From NCBI GenBank assembly GCA_964424125.1, contig CAYRHS010000165.1, forward strand, positions 1 through 6,668: DNA of 6,668 nt. Reading direction: 5' to 3'. The stretch is from CAYRHS01 sp964424125 (GTDB lineage: Bacteria; Actinomycetota; Acidimicrobiia; IMCC26256; JAOSJL01). Shown in pieces: positions 1-6,668 of the stretch. The notes beneath the pieces were generated by a model that had not been told where the DNA came from, made no database searches, and saw nothing but the letters and a program-made list of their open reading frames with translations. Numbering within the stretch: position 1 is the first letter of the stretch; each line of letters begins with the position of its first letter. The position numbers and the translations under genes are program-made.

Positions 1-2192
1 CAGGCCTCGGCGATGGCCCAGCTGCCGAGGGGCACGATGAGCCCCGACTCCTCGGCGATGTCGATGACCTCGGCCGGTGGCAGCAGGCCCCGGGAAGGGT
101 GCGCCCAGCGCATCAGAGCCTCGACGCCGGTGACGCGCCTCGTGCGCAGGTCGATCTCGGGCTGGTAGTGGAGCACCATCTCGCGCCGCTCGATGGCGGG
201 CCGGAGCTCGCGCTCGGTGTCGAGCGCGCGAGCGGCGGCGGAGTAGACATCCGGGGTGAAGAGCTCCACGCGCGCGCGGCCGCGCGACTTCGCCCGGTAG
301 AGCGAGATGTCGGCGTCGCGAAGCAACGAATGGGGGGTCGAGTCGGGGCCGGCACGGACGACGCCCACGCTGGCGGTCACGGTGATCGTGGTGCGCTCGG
401 TGTGCATCCGCTCTTCGATCGCTTCGACCACTCGTTCACCGATCGCGCGCGCCGCGGCCTGGTCCCGGATACCGGTCGCGAGGACGGTGAACTCGTCACC
501 GCTCATGCGAGCGACGACGTCACCGGGTCGCAACGCGGCACGGATCCGGCTCGCCACGATCCTCAACACCTCGTCGCCGGCGACGTGGCCGAATGCGTCG
601 TTCACGAGCTTGAAGCGGTCGAGATCGATATAGAGCACGGCGAGGCCGCCCGCGCCCTCCGTCAGGGCCCGCTCGACCTGCTCGTCGAACGATGCACGGT
701 TGGGGAGATCGGTGAGCGCGTCGTGGGTTGCTTGGTGGGCAAGGCGTTCCTCGGCGACCTTGCGATCGGTCACGTCATCGATCTGGACGATGAAGTAGTC
801 GATCCGGTTCCCCCTTCCGGAGCCGCGGACGCGACTGACGCTCATCGCCGCCGTCACCGTTCGGCCGTGGGCGTCGACGAGGCGCCGCTCCATCGGCTCG
901 CTCGTCGCGGTTCCTTCGGCGAGGGCCTCGAAGAGCCCGCGCACCTCCTCCCAGTCCTCGGCCAGGAAGACGGTCTCCAGCGACGCGCCGGTCAAGGCCG
1001 ACTCGGGCCTCCCGAGGAGTGCCGCGAGGGCGCGATTGGTGCGTTGGACGTGGCCGTCGTCGCTCACGAGCGCCATGCCGATCGGCGCGTCCTCGAAGGC
1101 GCGGCGGAAGCGCTCCTCGACCTCGTCGAGCGTCGTCGTGGCGTCGTCGGCGAGCGCCAGTGCGCGAGCCCGGCCGCGGGCGAGCACGTAGAGGCCCGCG
1201 AAGAGCAACAAGCCGATCGCGAGTCCGGCCAAGCCGATCAACAACGGCTCGCGCCACGCCGGGTCGTTGCCCACGGTGCCGAGGGACGAGAACTCGAAGT
1301 CCCAGGTCGCGCCGTAGCTCGGGACGCTGCTGTCCAGCTGGAGCGCGTCGCCGGGGGGTGGCTGCGCGGCAGGGTACGCGCCGATCCGGCCGCTCCCGGT
1401 GCCCGACTCGTCGGAGATCACCACGCGCTCGCTGAGGTCGCTGTCGGCGACGAGGTGCGTGACGAACGTGTCGCCGAGGATGACGACGCTCAGCCAGCCC
1501 GTCACGTCCCGAAGGTCAGCAGCCCCGGAGCTCGAAGGCCTGGTTCCCCCGTACACCGGGAGATACATCCCGAACACCGACACCGTCCCCTCTTCGTCGT
1601 CGCCGAAGAGCGGGATGTCGGCAGGAGCGCTCAGTACCGGCTCACCCGAAGCCGCGGACCGTTCCATCGCCGTACGGGTCGTGGCGATCTCCCGATTGTC
1701 GAGGAGCGGCAGGTCGAAGGTCGATCGCGGCACGGTGAAGCGCCCCAGCCAGTACTCGCTGCGGTCGCCGGGTGGGACGGGACCCGTGACCTCCAGGCCG
1801 CGCCGCTTCTGCTCCGCCAGGAACGCGTCGAGCTCGTCACCCGGAACGCGCTCGATGTAGACGAGCCCCAACGCTCCCGGGTACGTGCTGGGGATCGACC
1901 GCGGCGCGGCGAAGTCCCTGAACTCCTCCGCCTCGACGACGCCGTCGGCGGCGAGCTGCGCGCGACTCTCCTCCAACAGCGCGGCGTAGTCGTCGAGCGC
2001 GATCCCCACGGATTGGACGTACTCGTCAGTTGCAGCTCGGAAGCGGTCGGGCTCGGCGGCGACGAGCTCCGATCGCCGATGGAGGGCGTACACGCACGTC
2101 GCCGCCAGGACGGCAGCGAGCGTGAGCCACGCGACGGCGGTCGATCGCCGTCGAGCGGACCGGCCCTCGGCGTGACCGCCCGACACCGTCAT
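1..2192 (-). CDS. CHASE-PAS-GGDEF-EAL membrane protein (bifunctional c-di-GMP cyclase/phosphodiesterase candidate), C-terminus cut by window edge
   Basis: Seen: reading leftward from ATG at 2192, 730 codons are open to the window edge. Order: basic N-terminus; membrane segment about 18-37; extracytoplasmic CHASE-type sensor about 45-310 (VEAEEFRDF, then YPGALGLVYIERV); second membrane segment about 316-338; PAS domain about 357-475 (FEDAPIGMALVS); GGDEF domain about 487-650 (DLDRFK at 523-528, active-site loop SGDEF at 564-568, inhibitory RxxD site R555-D558); start of an EAL domain from about 658, with E691-A-L and MRW following. Known of the families: GGDEF makes c-di-GMP from two GTP at the inner face of the membrane, and EAL hydrolyses it to pGpG. 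SGDEF is an accepted variant of the (S/G)GDEF loop. Inference: hybrid enzyme whose net activity is set by the CHASE ligand. About 170 EAL residues, including most metal ligands, lie outside the window, so phosphodiesterase activity cannot be judged. The start is chosen by the ATGA overlap with the upstream gene and a GAAGG ribosome binding site. Confidence 0.94.
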   Translation of the reverse strand, partial: MTVSGGHAEGRSARRRSTAVAWLTLAAVLAATCVYALHRRSELVAAEPDRFRAATDEYVQSVGIALDDYAALLEESRAQLAADGVVEAEEFRDFAAPRSIPSTYPGALGLVYIERVPGDELDAFLAEQKRRGLEVTGPVPPGDRSEYWLGRFTVPRSTFDLPLLDNREIATTRTAMERSAASGEPVLSAPADIPLFGDDEEGTVSVFGMYLPVYGGTRPSSSGAADLRDVTGWLSVVILGDTFVTHLVADSDLSERVVISDESGTGSGRIGAYPAAQPPPGDALQLDSSVPSYGATWDFEFSSLGTVGNDPAWREPLLIGLAGLAIGLLLFAGLYVLARGRARALALADDATTTLDEVEERFRRAFEDAPIGMALVSDDGHVQRTNRALAALLGRPESALTGASLETVFLAEDWEEVRGLFEALAEGTATSEPMERRLVDAHGRTVTAAMSVSRVRGSGRGNRIDYFIVQIDDVTDRKVAEERLAHQATHDALTDLPNRASFDEQVERALTEGAGGLAVLYIDLDRFKLVNDAFGHVAGDEVLRIVASRIRAALRPGDVVARMSGDEFTVLATGIRDQAAARAIGERVVEAIEERMHTERTTITVTASVGVVRAGPDSTPHSLLRDADISLYRAKSRGRARVELFTPDVYSAAARALDTERELRPAIERREMVLHYQPEIDLRTRRVTGVEALMRWAHPSRGLLPPAEVIDIAEESGLIVPLGSWAIAEA
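2189..2192 (-). other. ATGA start/stop overlap between the two c-di-GMP genes
   Basis: The TGA stop of the GGDEF-only gene (2191-2189) overlaps the ATG start of the GGDEF-EAL gene (2192-2190) in one ATGA. This arrangement typically means one transcript and translational coupling, so the two enzymes are probably made in linked amounts. The overlap is seen directly; the coupling is inferred. Confidence 0.9.
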
Positions 2193-4273
2193 CGGGGAGC
2201 CTTCACCGCCGGCTCCGTGGGCGACCTCGATGGCACGGCATCCGAGGCCCGCCGGTCGGCAGGCGCGGGAGGCGGGATCGGCATCGGCTCGTCCGCTCGG
2301 TCGATCAGGATGCGGTCCCGTCCCTGTTGCTTGGCGGCGTACATCGCGGCGTCTGCTCGCTGGAGCAGGGATTCTGCCGTCGTGTCGAGCGTGTCGACGC
2401 GGGCGACGCCGACGCTGACGCCGACGGTCACCTCGCCATCGGCCAAGGTGATCGGTGAGGAGACGGTGTCGCGGATCCGCTCGGCCACGGCGCGGGCCTC
2501 GACCTCGTCGATTCCCTCACAGAGGACGGTGAACTCGTCGCCGCCGAAGCGCGCCACGGTGTCGCCGGCTCTGACCGAGCGCCGGAGCCGCTCGGCCGTG
2601 GTCACCAGCACCTCGTCTCCCGCGGCATGCCCTCGCGAGTCGTTCACCGACTTGAAGTGATCGAGGTCGACGAAGAGCACCCCGGGGACGCGGTCCGAAT
2701 GCTCGTCGCGCGTGAGGGCCATTCCGAGCCGGTCCATGAACAGTGCCCGGTTGGGCAGCCCGGTGAGCGGGTCGTGGGTCGCCTGGTGCGCGAGTCGGGC
2801 CTCGAAGGCGTGACGCTCGGTCACGTCCTCCACCTGGGCGACGAGGTAGGGCTCGGTCTCGTCATAGCCGGGGACCAGCGACAGGCTCAGCGCGCCGAGC
2901 ACCGATCGACCGTCCGGACGTTCGAAGCGGCGCTCCAGCGGCGCAGTGTCGAGCTCACCCGCGAGCACGCGGCGCACGCGTTCGTCGACGGTGATCGAGT
3001 ACTCGGGTGCGACGGTCGAGTCGATGGACTGGCCCACGAGCTCCTCGGGACGATGCCCGAGCAGGGCGCACACGGCCCGATTGACGCGGAGGATGGCCCC
3101 ACCAGCCGAGATGAGCATCATCCCGATCGGCGCGTTCTCGAACGCCGTGCGGAAGAGATCCTCGGCCGCGCGCAGGGAGCTCGTGGCCTCCTCCGCCTCG
3201 TCCAGTGCGCGCGCCCTCCCGCGCAGCAGCGCGTAGACGAGTGCGAACGCCAAGCCGCTGATCAACAGGCCGACGATGAGCACGAGCCAGGGCTCGGCCT
3301 GATCGCCGGCGTCGAGTCCCTGGAGAGCTCGGAACTGCAGCGTCCACGCCTGGCCGCCCATGTCGACGGTCTTCGTTCGTAGGAGCCCGTGCGCCGCCGG
3401 CGGGGGATCCTCTCGGAAGGGAGCGGTCGCGATCGCCGGGCCGTCGACGCCGTCTCCCTCGAAGATTTCGACCCCGACCTCCGAGGCCGAGGCGCCCCGG
3501 GCGTTGTCGAGGAGCACCTGCGGGTAGAACGCCACCGCGATACCGCCCTTGGCCCGCTCGAGGCGCTCTTCCCGTGTCTCCGGAATCGCCGTTCCCTCGT
3601 AGAGGGGAATCGTGAGCACCGAGAGCACCGCTTCGCCCTGTGCACCCTCGACCTGTTCGAGCGTGGACTGCGCCACGACGGGGGAGATCGTGGGCGCGCC
3701 GCGCTCGGTCGCTTCGGGGATCGATCGATCGGCGGGGGCAAAGGCGCGCGTGTCCGCGCCGACGGCGTTGTAGCGCAGCGAGAACGGTGCGGCGTGCAAC
3801 ACGAGTTCGTAGGCGTCATCCGGTGGGCCGATGAGGGGATCGAGAAGCTGGAGCCCGTTGGGCGCGTCCAACTCCTCGATGCGGGCCGCGAACTCGGGCA
3901 GCTCCTCGGGTGTGACCCGCTCGGTCACGACGACGGCGAAGGCGCCCGGGAACTCGGCGGCGAGCGACTGTGATTCCGCGAACGCGAGGAACTCGTCGCG
4001 CTCGATGTCGCCGTTCTCGTCCGCGAGGTCCCGGATGCCTTCGAGGAGGTCGATGTTGTGCTGGAGCTCGGCGTCCAGCCCGCTCATGACCGCGTCGATC
4101 TGGTCCTCGAAGGTGTGCTCGGCATAACCGTCGACGGCTCGCCGACGTGCGACGAACGCCACGAGCGTTCCCGAGACGAGGACGACGAGCAGGACCCAGG
4201 CGAGCGCGGTGCGCCCGCGGCCGTGCCGGTGCCCGCTCGCGTCGGCCGCGCCCCGACGATCGTCTCGGCTCAC
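2189..4273 (-). CDS. CHASE-PAS-GGDEF membrane-bound diguanylate cyclase
   Basis: Seen: 694 residues from GTG at 4273 to TGA at 2189. Order: Arg/Gly-rich cytoplasmic leader (1-21); membrane segment about 22-42; periplasmic CHASE-type sensor about 50-315 (IERDEFLAF at 90-98, FPGAFAVVVTERV at 108-120); membrane segment about 329-350; short helical linker; PAS about 370-490 (FENAPIGMMLIS); GGDEF domain about 495-657, opened by THDPLTGLPNR. The catalytic set is complete: DLDHFK at 536-541, ND at 544-545, GGDEF at 577-581. The allosteric RxxD site (R568-D571) sits five residues before GGDEF, so product inhibition is likely. There is no EAL domain; the protein ends in a Pro/Arg-rich tail (661-694). 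Known of the family: this domain makes c-di-GMP from GTP. Inference: an active, ligand-controlled cyclase, first gene of a two-gene operon. No ATG, GTG or TTG lies in frame close upstream, and starting later would remove the first membrane segment, hence GTG at 4273. The natural signal is unknown. Confidence 0.94.
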   Translation of the reverse strand: MSRDDRRGAADASGHRHGRGRTALAWVLLVVLVSGTLVAFVARRRAVDGYAEHTFEDQIDAVMSGLDAELQHNIDLLEGIRDLADENGDIERDEFLAFAESQSLAAEFPGAFAVVVTERVTPEELPEFAARIEELDAPNGLQLLDPLIGPPDDAYELVLHAAPFSLRYNAVGADTRAFAPADRSIPEATERGAPTISPVVAQSTLEQVEGAQGEAVLSVLTIPLYEGTAIPETREERLERAKGGIAVAFYPQVLLDNARGASASEVGVEIFEGDGVDGPAIATAPFREDPPPAAHGLLRTKTVDMGGQAWTLQFRALQGLDAGDQAEPWLVLIVGLLISGLAFALVYALLRGRARALDEAEEATSSLRAAEDLFRTAFENAPIGMMLISAGGAILRVNRAVCALLGHRPEELVGQSIDSTVAPEYSITVDERVRRVLAGELDTAPLERRFERPDGRSVLGALSLSLVPGYDETEPYLVAQVEDVTERHAFEARLAHQATHDPLTGLPNRALFMDRLGMALTRDEHSDRVPGVLFVDLDHFKSVNDSRGHAAGDEVLVTTAERLRRSVRAGDTVARFGGDEFTVLCEGIDEVEARAVAERIRDTVSSPITLADGEVTVGVSVGVARVDTLDTTAESLLQRADAAMYAAKQQGRDRILIDRADEPMPIPPPAPADRRASDAVPSRSPTEPAVKAPR
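2200..2204 (-). promoter_or_regulatory. Ribosome binding site of the GGDEF-EAL gene
   Basis: On the minus strand GAAGG lies 7 bases upstream of ATG at 2192, inside the last codons of the upstream gene. Spacing is good for a Shine-Dalgarno site and supports this start. Confidence 0.6.
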
Positions 4274-4274
4274 C

Positions 4275-4310
4275 TCGTTCCCCTCGTTCCCCTCGTTCCC
4301 CTCGTTCCCC
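4275..4310. repeat. Perfect 9-bp tandem repeat, four copies, abutting the cyclase start codon
   Basis: Plus-strand unit TCGTTCCCC occurs four times without a mismatch (4275-4283, 4284-4292, 4293-4301, 4302-4310); on the minus strand the unit is GGGGAACGA. The array ends one base before the GTG at 4273. The unit contains a purine-rich Shine-Dalgarno-like run, so the gene has a ladder of potential ribosome binding sites, of which only the nearest has ideal spacing. Perfect short repeats can change copy number by slipped-strand mispairing. The unit length is a multiple of three, so any upstream in-frame reading (Gly-Asn-Glu repeats) would stay in frame. Confidence 0.95.
4280..4285 (-). promoter_or_regulatory. 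Ribosome binding site of the GGDEF-only cyclase, within the tandem repeat
   Basis: Minus-strand GAGGGG ends 6 bases before the GTG at 4273, ideal Shine-Dalgarno spacing. It spans the junction of the first and second repeat units counted from the gene. Identical G runs recur every 9 bases further upstream. Confidence 0.6.
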
Positions 4311-4477
4311 TTGGTCAGGTGCTGTGTCGGCGCGTTCGGCGGTCGACCTGAGAAGAAGCCGGTCCGTCCGTTTCGCAGCTCTTGAGTAGATCGGGGGTGG
4401 TGCCTGGGGGATGCCCCGGCGCGTTTTGGGGGCGGGAGCGGATGGTGCGTAAGGGGAGCCCGCCCCACGATCGACCC

Positions 4478-6639
4478 ATGGAGACCTACACGGACATCGC
4501 ACCCACCGACGACACGACACGACGCACCGGCGCCGTCTGGCTGGCCGGCACCGGCGCCTTCCTGCTGCTGGCCGCGGCCGCGGTCTTCGTGGCCGTCCGC
4601 TGGGACACGCTGCCCGACGGCGCCAAGTTCGCCGTCGTCGCGGGACTTGCCGGAGGCTTTCTCGCGGCGGGGCAGCGGCTCCGCCCTCGTGTGCCCGCCA
4701 CGGCGGCAGTGCTGTTCCATCTGGGCGCCTTCCTGGCCCCCGTAGCGGTGGCCGCCGCGGACCTCAGGATCGGGATCGGCTGGAAGGGCCTGGCGCTGGG
4801 TGTCGGCCTCGCGGGGGCCGTGTTCTATGGCGGCCTGGCCGCGTGGTCGAAGTCGGTCGTGTTGCGCTGGACCGCAGCCGCGTCCGTCGTCGTCGCCGCG
4901 GTCGGCCTCGGCGCGCTCAGCGCCGTTCCCGCGCCTCTGGCGCTCGCATGCGTTGCGCTCGCATGGTCGTTCGGTGATCGCGTGCGCGACTCGCTCCCGG
5001 CCCTGCGGCCCGAAATCGGCGATGCGTGGGCACTGGTGGCGGGGCTCGCGCCCGCGGTCGCGTTGCCGGCGGTCGCGGCGCCGGGCGGCCAGGCACTGCT
5101 GCGGGACCTCGGCATGCTCGGCCCGCTCGGGCTGGGTGGGGCGATCGCCCTGATGGCGACGGGCGTCGTTGCGGCAGGAACCGTCGCTCGCACCGCGCGC
5201 CGCCGGGACGGGTCCGGGTGGACGTTCCTCACCGTCGCGGCTCTGGCGACGCCCACGGTGTTCGGATGGTTCGCGCTCCAGCCGGAGCCGGACGCGACGA
5301 CCGTGGCCTTCGGCGGCGCATTCCTCGCGATCGAAGTTGCCGCGCTCCTCGCGCGCAGCGACGAGGTGTGGGGTCGCCCCGCGGACCTGATCGCCGGAAT
5401 CGGCGAGTCTCTCGCCGCACTCGCGGTTCTCGCCGCGGGGGTGTTGGCCCTGCCGCTGCCGCTGGCGCAGGCAGCCGGCTTCGAGACGTCCGCCGACCCG
5501 TCGGCCGCAGTCGCCCTCGCCCTCGTCGGGCTCGGCTGGGCCGCAGCCGCGGTGCGCTTTCCGTCGCGTCGGCTCTCGGTGGTCGCGAGCGCTGCCACTG
5601 GTGTCTCGGTCGTTGCGGCGGTGGCGCTCGGTACGGCCGACGTCGTGGTCACGTCCACCGCCGCGCTCGCCGTCGGCGCGATCGGACTCGCGTTCCGGGC
5701 GCCGGGCGCCGGTCCGGGCGTGCTCCTCGCGGGTGCCTATGCACTGCTCGCGCCGTGGTCCGAGCCCATGGCGCGGCTCGGGCTCGGATTCGTGGCCGCG
5801 GCGCTCGCCGCGTTCGTGGCGTCGGACGAGGAGAGCGACGAGCCGCTCCGCACGATCGCAGCGGTCGTCGCGGGCGCGCTCGCCGTCGGGGCGTCCTCCG
5901 GCGCAACCGAGCTCTTCGCGCTCACGCGGCCGGCGACGGGCCTGACATTCGTGGGTTCCGCCATCGTCTGGACGGGGCTGGCCTCGCTCACGCCGCGGCA
6001 CTGGGTGCTCGCGCCCGCTTCGGCCGCGGTTCTGGCGCTGGTGGTCGGCGTCCCGCTGACGGTCGGGGACCAGCAGGCCTTCGGAGTCGCGCTCGTCGTG
6101 CTCGGGGGACTCGCGATCACGGGCGGCGTCTCCGCACGAGCAGCCTGGCTCGCCCACGTCGGTGGCGTCGTCGCCACGATCGGCTCGTGGATGATCCTCG
6201 ATGCCCGCGGCGTGCTCGTCACCGAGGCCTACGCGGCGCCGGTGGCCCTCCAGCTCCTGCTGACCGGTGCCCATCTCCGCCACGTGGCGGAGCCGACGCG
6301 GCGACCGTCGTCCTGGGTGGCCTACGCACCCGCGATCGTGTTGCTGGGCGCGAGCGCGATCGCCGAGCGCGTGGTCGGCGGCGGCGGTGGGCATGCAGTG
6401 CTTGCCGGAGCGGTAGGGACGGCGGCCGTCGCCGTCGGCGGTTGGCGACGGCTCGCGGCGCCGCTCGTGCTCGGGACCGTCCTGCTCGTCGCGACCACGG
6501 TGCACGAGTCGCTGGCGGCCGCGGCCGGGGTTCCCACGTGGGCCTGCTCGGCGCTGCGATCACCCTGGAACGGCGGGCCACGTCGCCCGTCGAGGCCGGC
6601 CGCCGCATCCTCGAGATCGTCGTCACTCGCTTCTCGTAG
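4478..6639 (+). CDS. Polytopic membrane protein of unknown function (about 25 membrane segments), reading frame disrupted near the C-terminus
   Basis: Seen: from ATG at 4478 a single frame codes for an Ala/Val/Leu/Gly-rich protein with strong G/C at third positions. A 17-residue polar head is followed by a membrane segment at 18-40, the motif RWDTLPDGAK (41-50), then a nearly unbroken series of hydrophobic stretches, about 25 by eye, to about residue 680. The opening resembles DUF2157/DUF2339-like and SCO7613-type actinobacterial membrane proteins; this is recollection of the family style, not a search. No enzyme motif is visible and I assign no function. After GVPTW (residue 688, 6539-6541) this frame becomes Arg/Ser-rich and has no stop before the window ends. 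The plausible native tail (VGLLGAAITLERR, then an acidic/basic end) is in the next frame from 6538 and stops at TAG 6637-6639, which I use as the end. The start is uncertain: AAGGGGAG at 4451-4458 is 19 bases from ATG 4478, whereas in-frame ATG 4442 or GTG 4445 have GGGAG (4434-4438) 3 or 6 bases upstream, adding 12 or 11 residues. Divergent from the c-di-GMP genes. Confidence 0.8.
6533..6545 (+). other. Putative frameshift or small deletion in the membrane protein gene
   Basis: Upstream of about 6541 the coding signal (hydrophobic helices ending in GVPTW) is in the frame of 4478; downstream it is in the frame that contains GTG at 6538 and TAG at 6637. Joining the two requires a net loss of 3n+1 bases or a gain of 3n+2. 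Only about nine hydrophobic residues remain between W688 and the charged LERR, too few for a membrane segment. That favours loss of roughly 20-30 bases that encoded the first half of a final helix. Either a natural deletion or a sequencing/assembly error could explain it. Confidence 0.65.
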
Positions 6640-6668
6640 GCGGTACGACAGGGGCGTCCAAAGGTTTA

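Larger units (their letters stand above)
4274..4477. promoter_or_regulatory. Divergent intergenic region between the c-di-GMP operon and the membrane protein gene
   Basis: About 204 bases separate the two divergent starts, so promoters for both directions are expected here. Beyond the 9-bp repeat array it holds an 8-bp perfect palindrome GGTCGACC (4341-4348) and the least GC-rich patch around 4370-4392. I could not identify a convincing -35/-10 pair on either strand, nor a riboswitch or terminator hairpin. The promoter function is inferred from gene orientation alone. Confidence 0.45.

Noticed and set aside
99..2660. Long plus-strand open frame (853 codons) running across both c-di-GMP genes
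   Set aside because: It is antisense to two proteins with clear domain motifs, crosses their gene boundary, and its translation is low-complexity Arg/Glu/Asp/His-rich without any domain, as expected from an opposite-strand frame in GC-rich DNA.
3979..4018. EF-hand-like loop DENGDIERDEF in the CHASE region of the cyclase
   Set aside because: The spacing is two residues short of a 12-residue calcium loop and lacks the central Gly-x-Ile. The segment matches the usual CHASE entry pattern, also present in the paralogue without the acidic cluster.
4341..4348. Palindrome GGTCGACC as an operator site
   Set aside because: Eight-base GC-rich palindromes are common by chance in DNA of this composition, and there is no second copy or linked regulator gene.
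4355..4386. CTCAAG on the minus strand upstream of the cyclase, resembling a motility-type sigma factor -35 element
   Set aside because: Only a CCG-containing string (GACCGG) lies at the expected distance, not a recognisable GCCGAT-like -10 element, so the match is too weak.
4274..6505. Minus-strand open frame extending the cyclase gene upstream to 6505, including Gly-Asn-Glu repeats
   Set aside because: The extension is antisense to the membrane protein gene and is Arg/Gly/Asp-rich filler. The first membrane segment and the CHASE domain follow properly from GTG 4273, so the Gly-Asn-Glu stretch is most likely untranslated.
5026..6537. Plus-strand 537-codon open frame overlapping the membrane protein in another frame
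   Set aside because: Its Arg/Gly-rich body is an out-of-frame shadow of the hydrophobic coding sequence. Only its last 34 codons look like real protein, and these are treated as the displaced tail of the membrane protein.

Overview
The window is GC-rich throughout, with strong G/C bias at third codon positions, and looks like chromosomal DNA of a high-GC actinobacterium. An Acidimicrobiia-like lineage is my guess from the style of the proteins; there is no rRNA or marker gene here to prove it. I see no tRNA, rRNA, CRISPR array, insertion sequence or phage gene.

Layout. Positions 1-4273 on the minus strand hold two adjacent genes of cyclic di-GMP signalling, transcribed right to left. The first (4273 to 2189) is a complete 694-residue membrane protein of order TM-CHASE-TM-PAS-GGDEF, a predicted diguanylate cyclase. 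The second (2192 to beyond position 1) overlaps it by an ATGA tetranucleotide. It repeats the same architecture and adds a C-terminal EAL domain, cut by the window edge after about 70 residues. Similarity in the PAS and GGDEF parts suggests a tandem duplication followed by divergence of the periplasmic sensors. Together they look like a translationally coupled module that makes, and may also degrade, c-di-GMP in response to extracytoplasmic signals.

Positions 4274-4477 are the divergent intergenic region. Its most distinctive element is a perfect four-copy tandem repeat of a 9-bp unit (minus strand GGGGAACGA). The repeat lies directly against the GTG start of the cyclase gene, so that each copy carries a Shine-Dalgarno-like G run.

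From 4478 the plus strand encodes a very hydrophobic protein with about 25 membrane segments, of a poorly characterised actinobacterial membrane protein type. Its reading frame appears broken near the 3' end. The main frame runs off the window without a stop and turns Arg/Ser-rich after residue 688, while the expected C-terminal tail lies in another frame and stops at 6639. This is either a real truncating deletion or a sequence error.

The tandem repeat at the ribosome binding site and the C-terminal frame break are the two observations most worth checking. I do not see convincing evidence for a wholly new multi-gene system.
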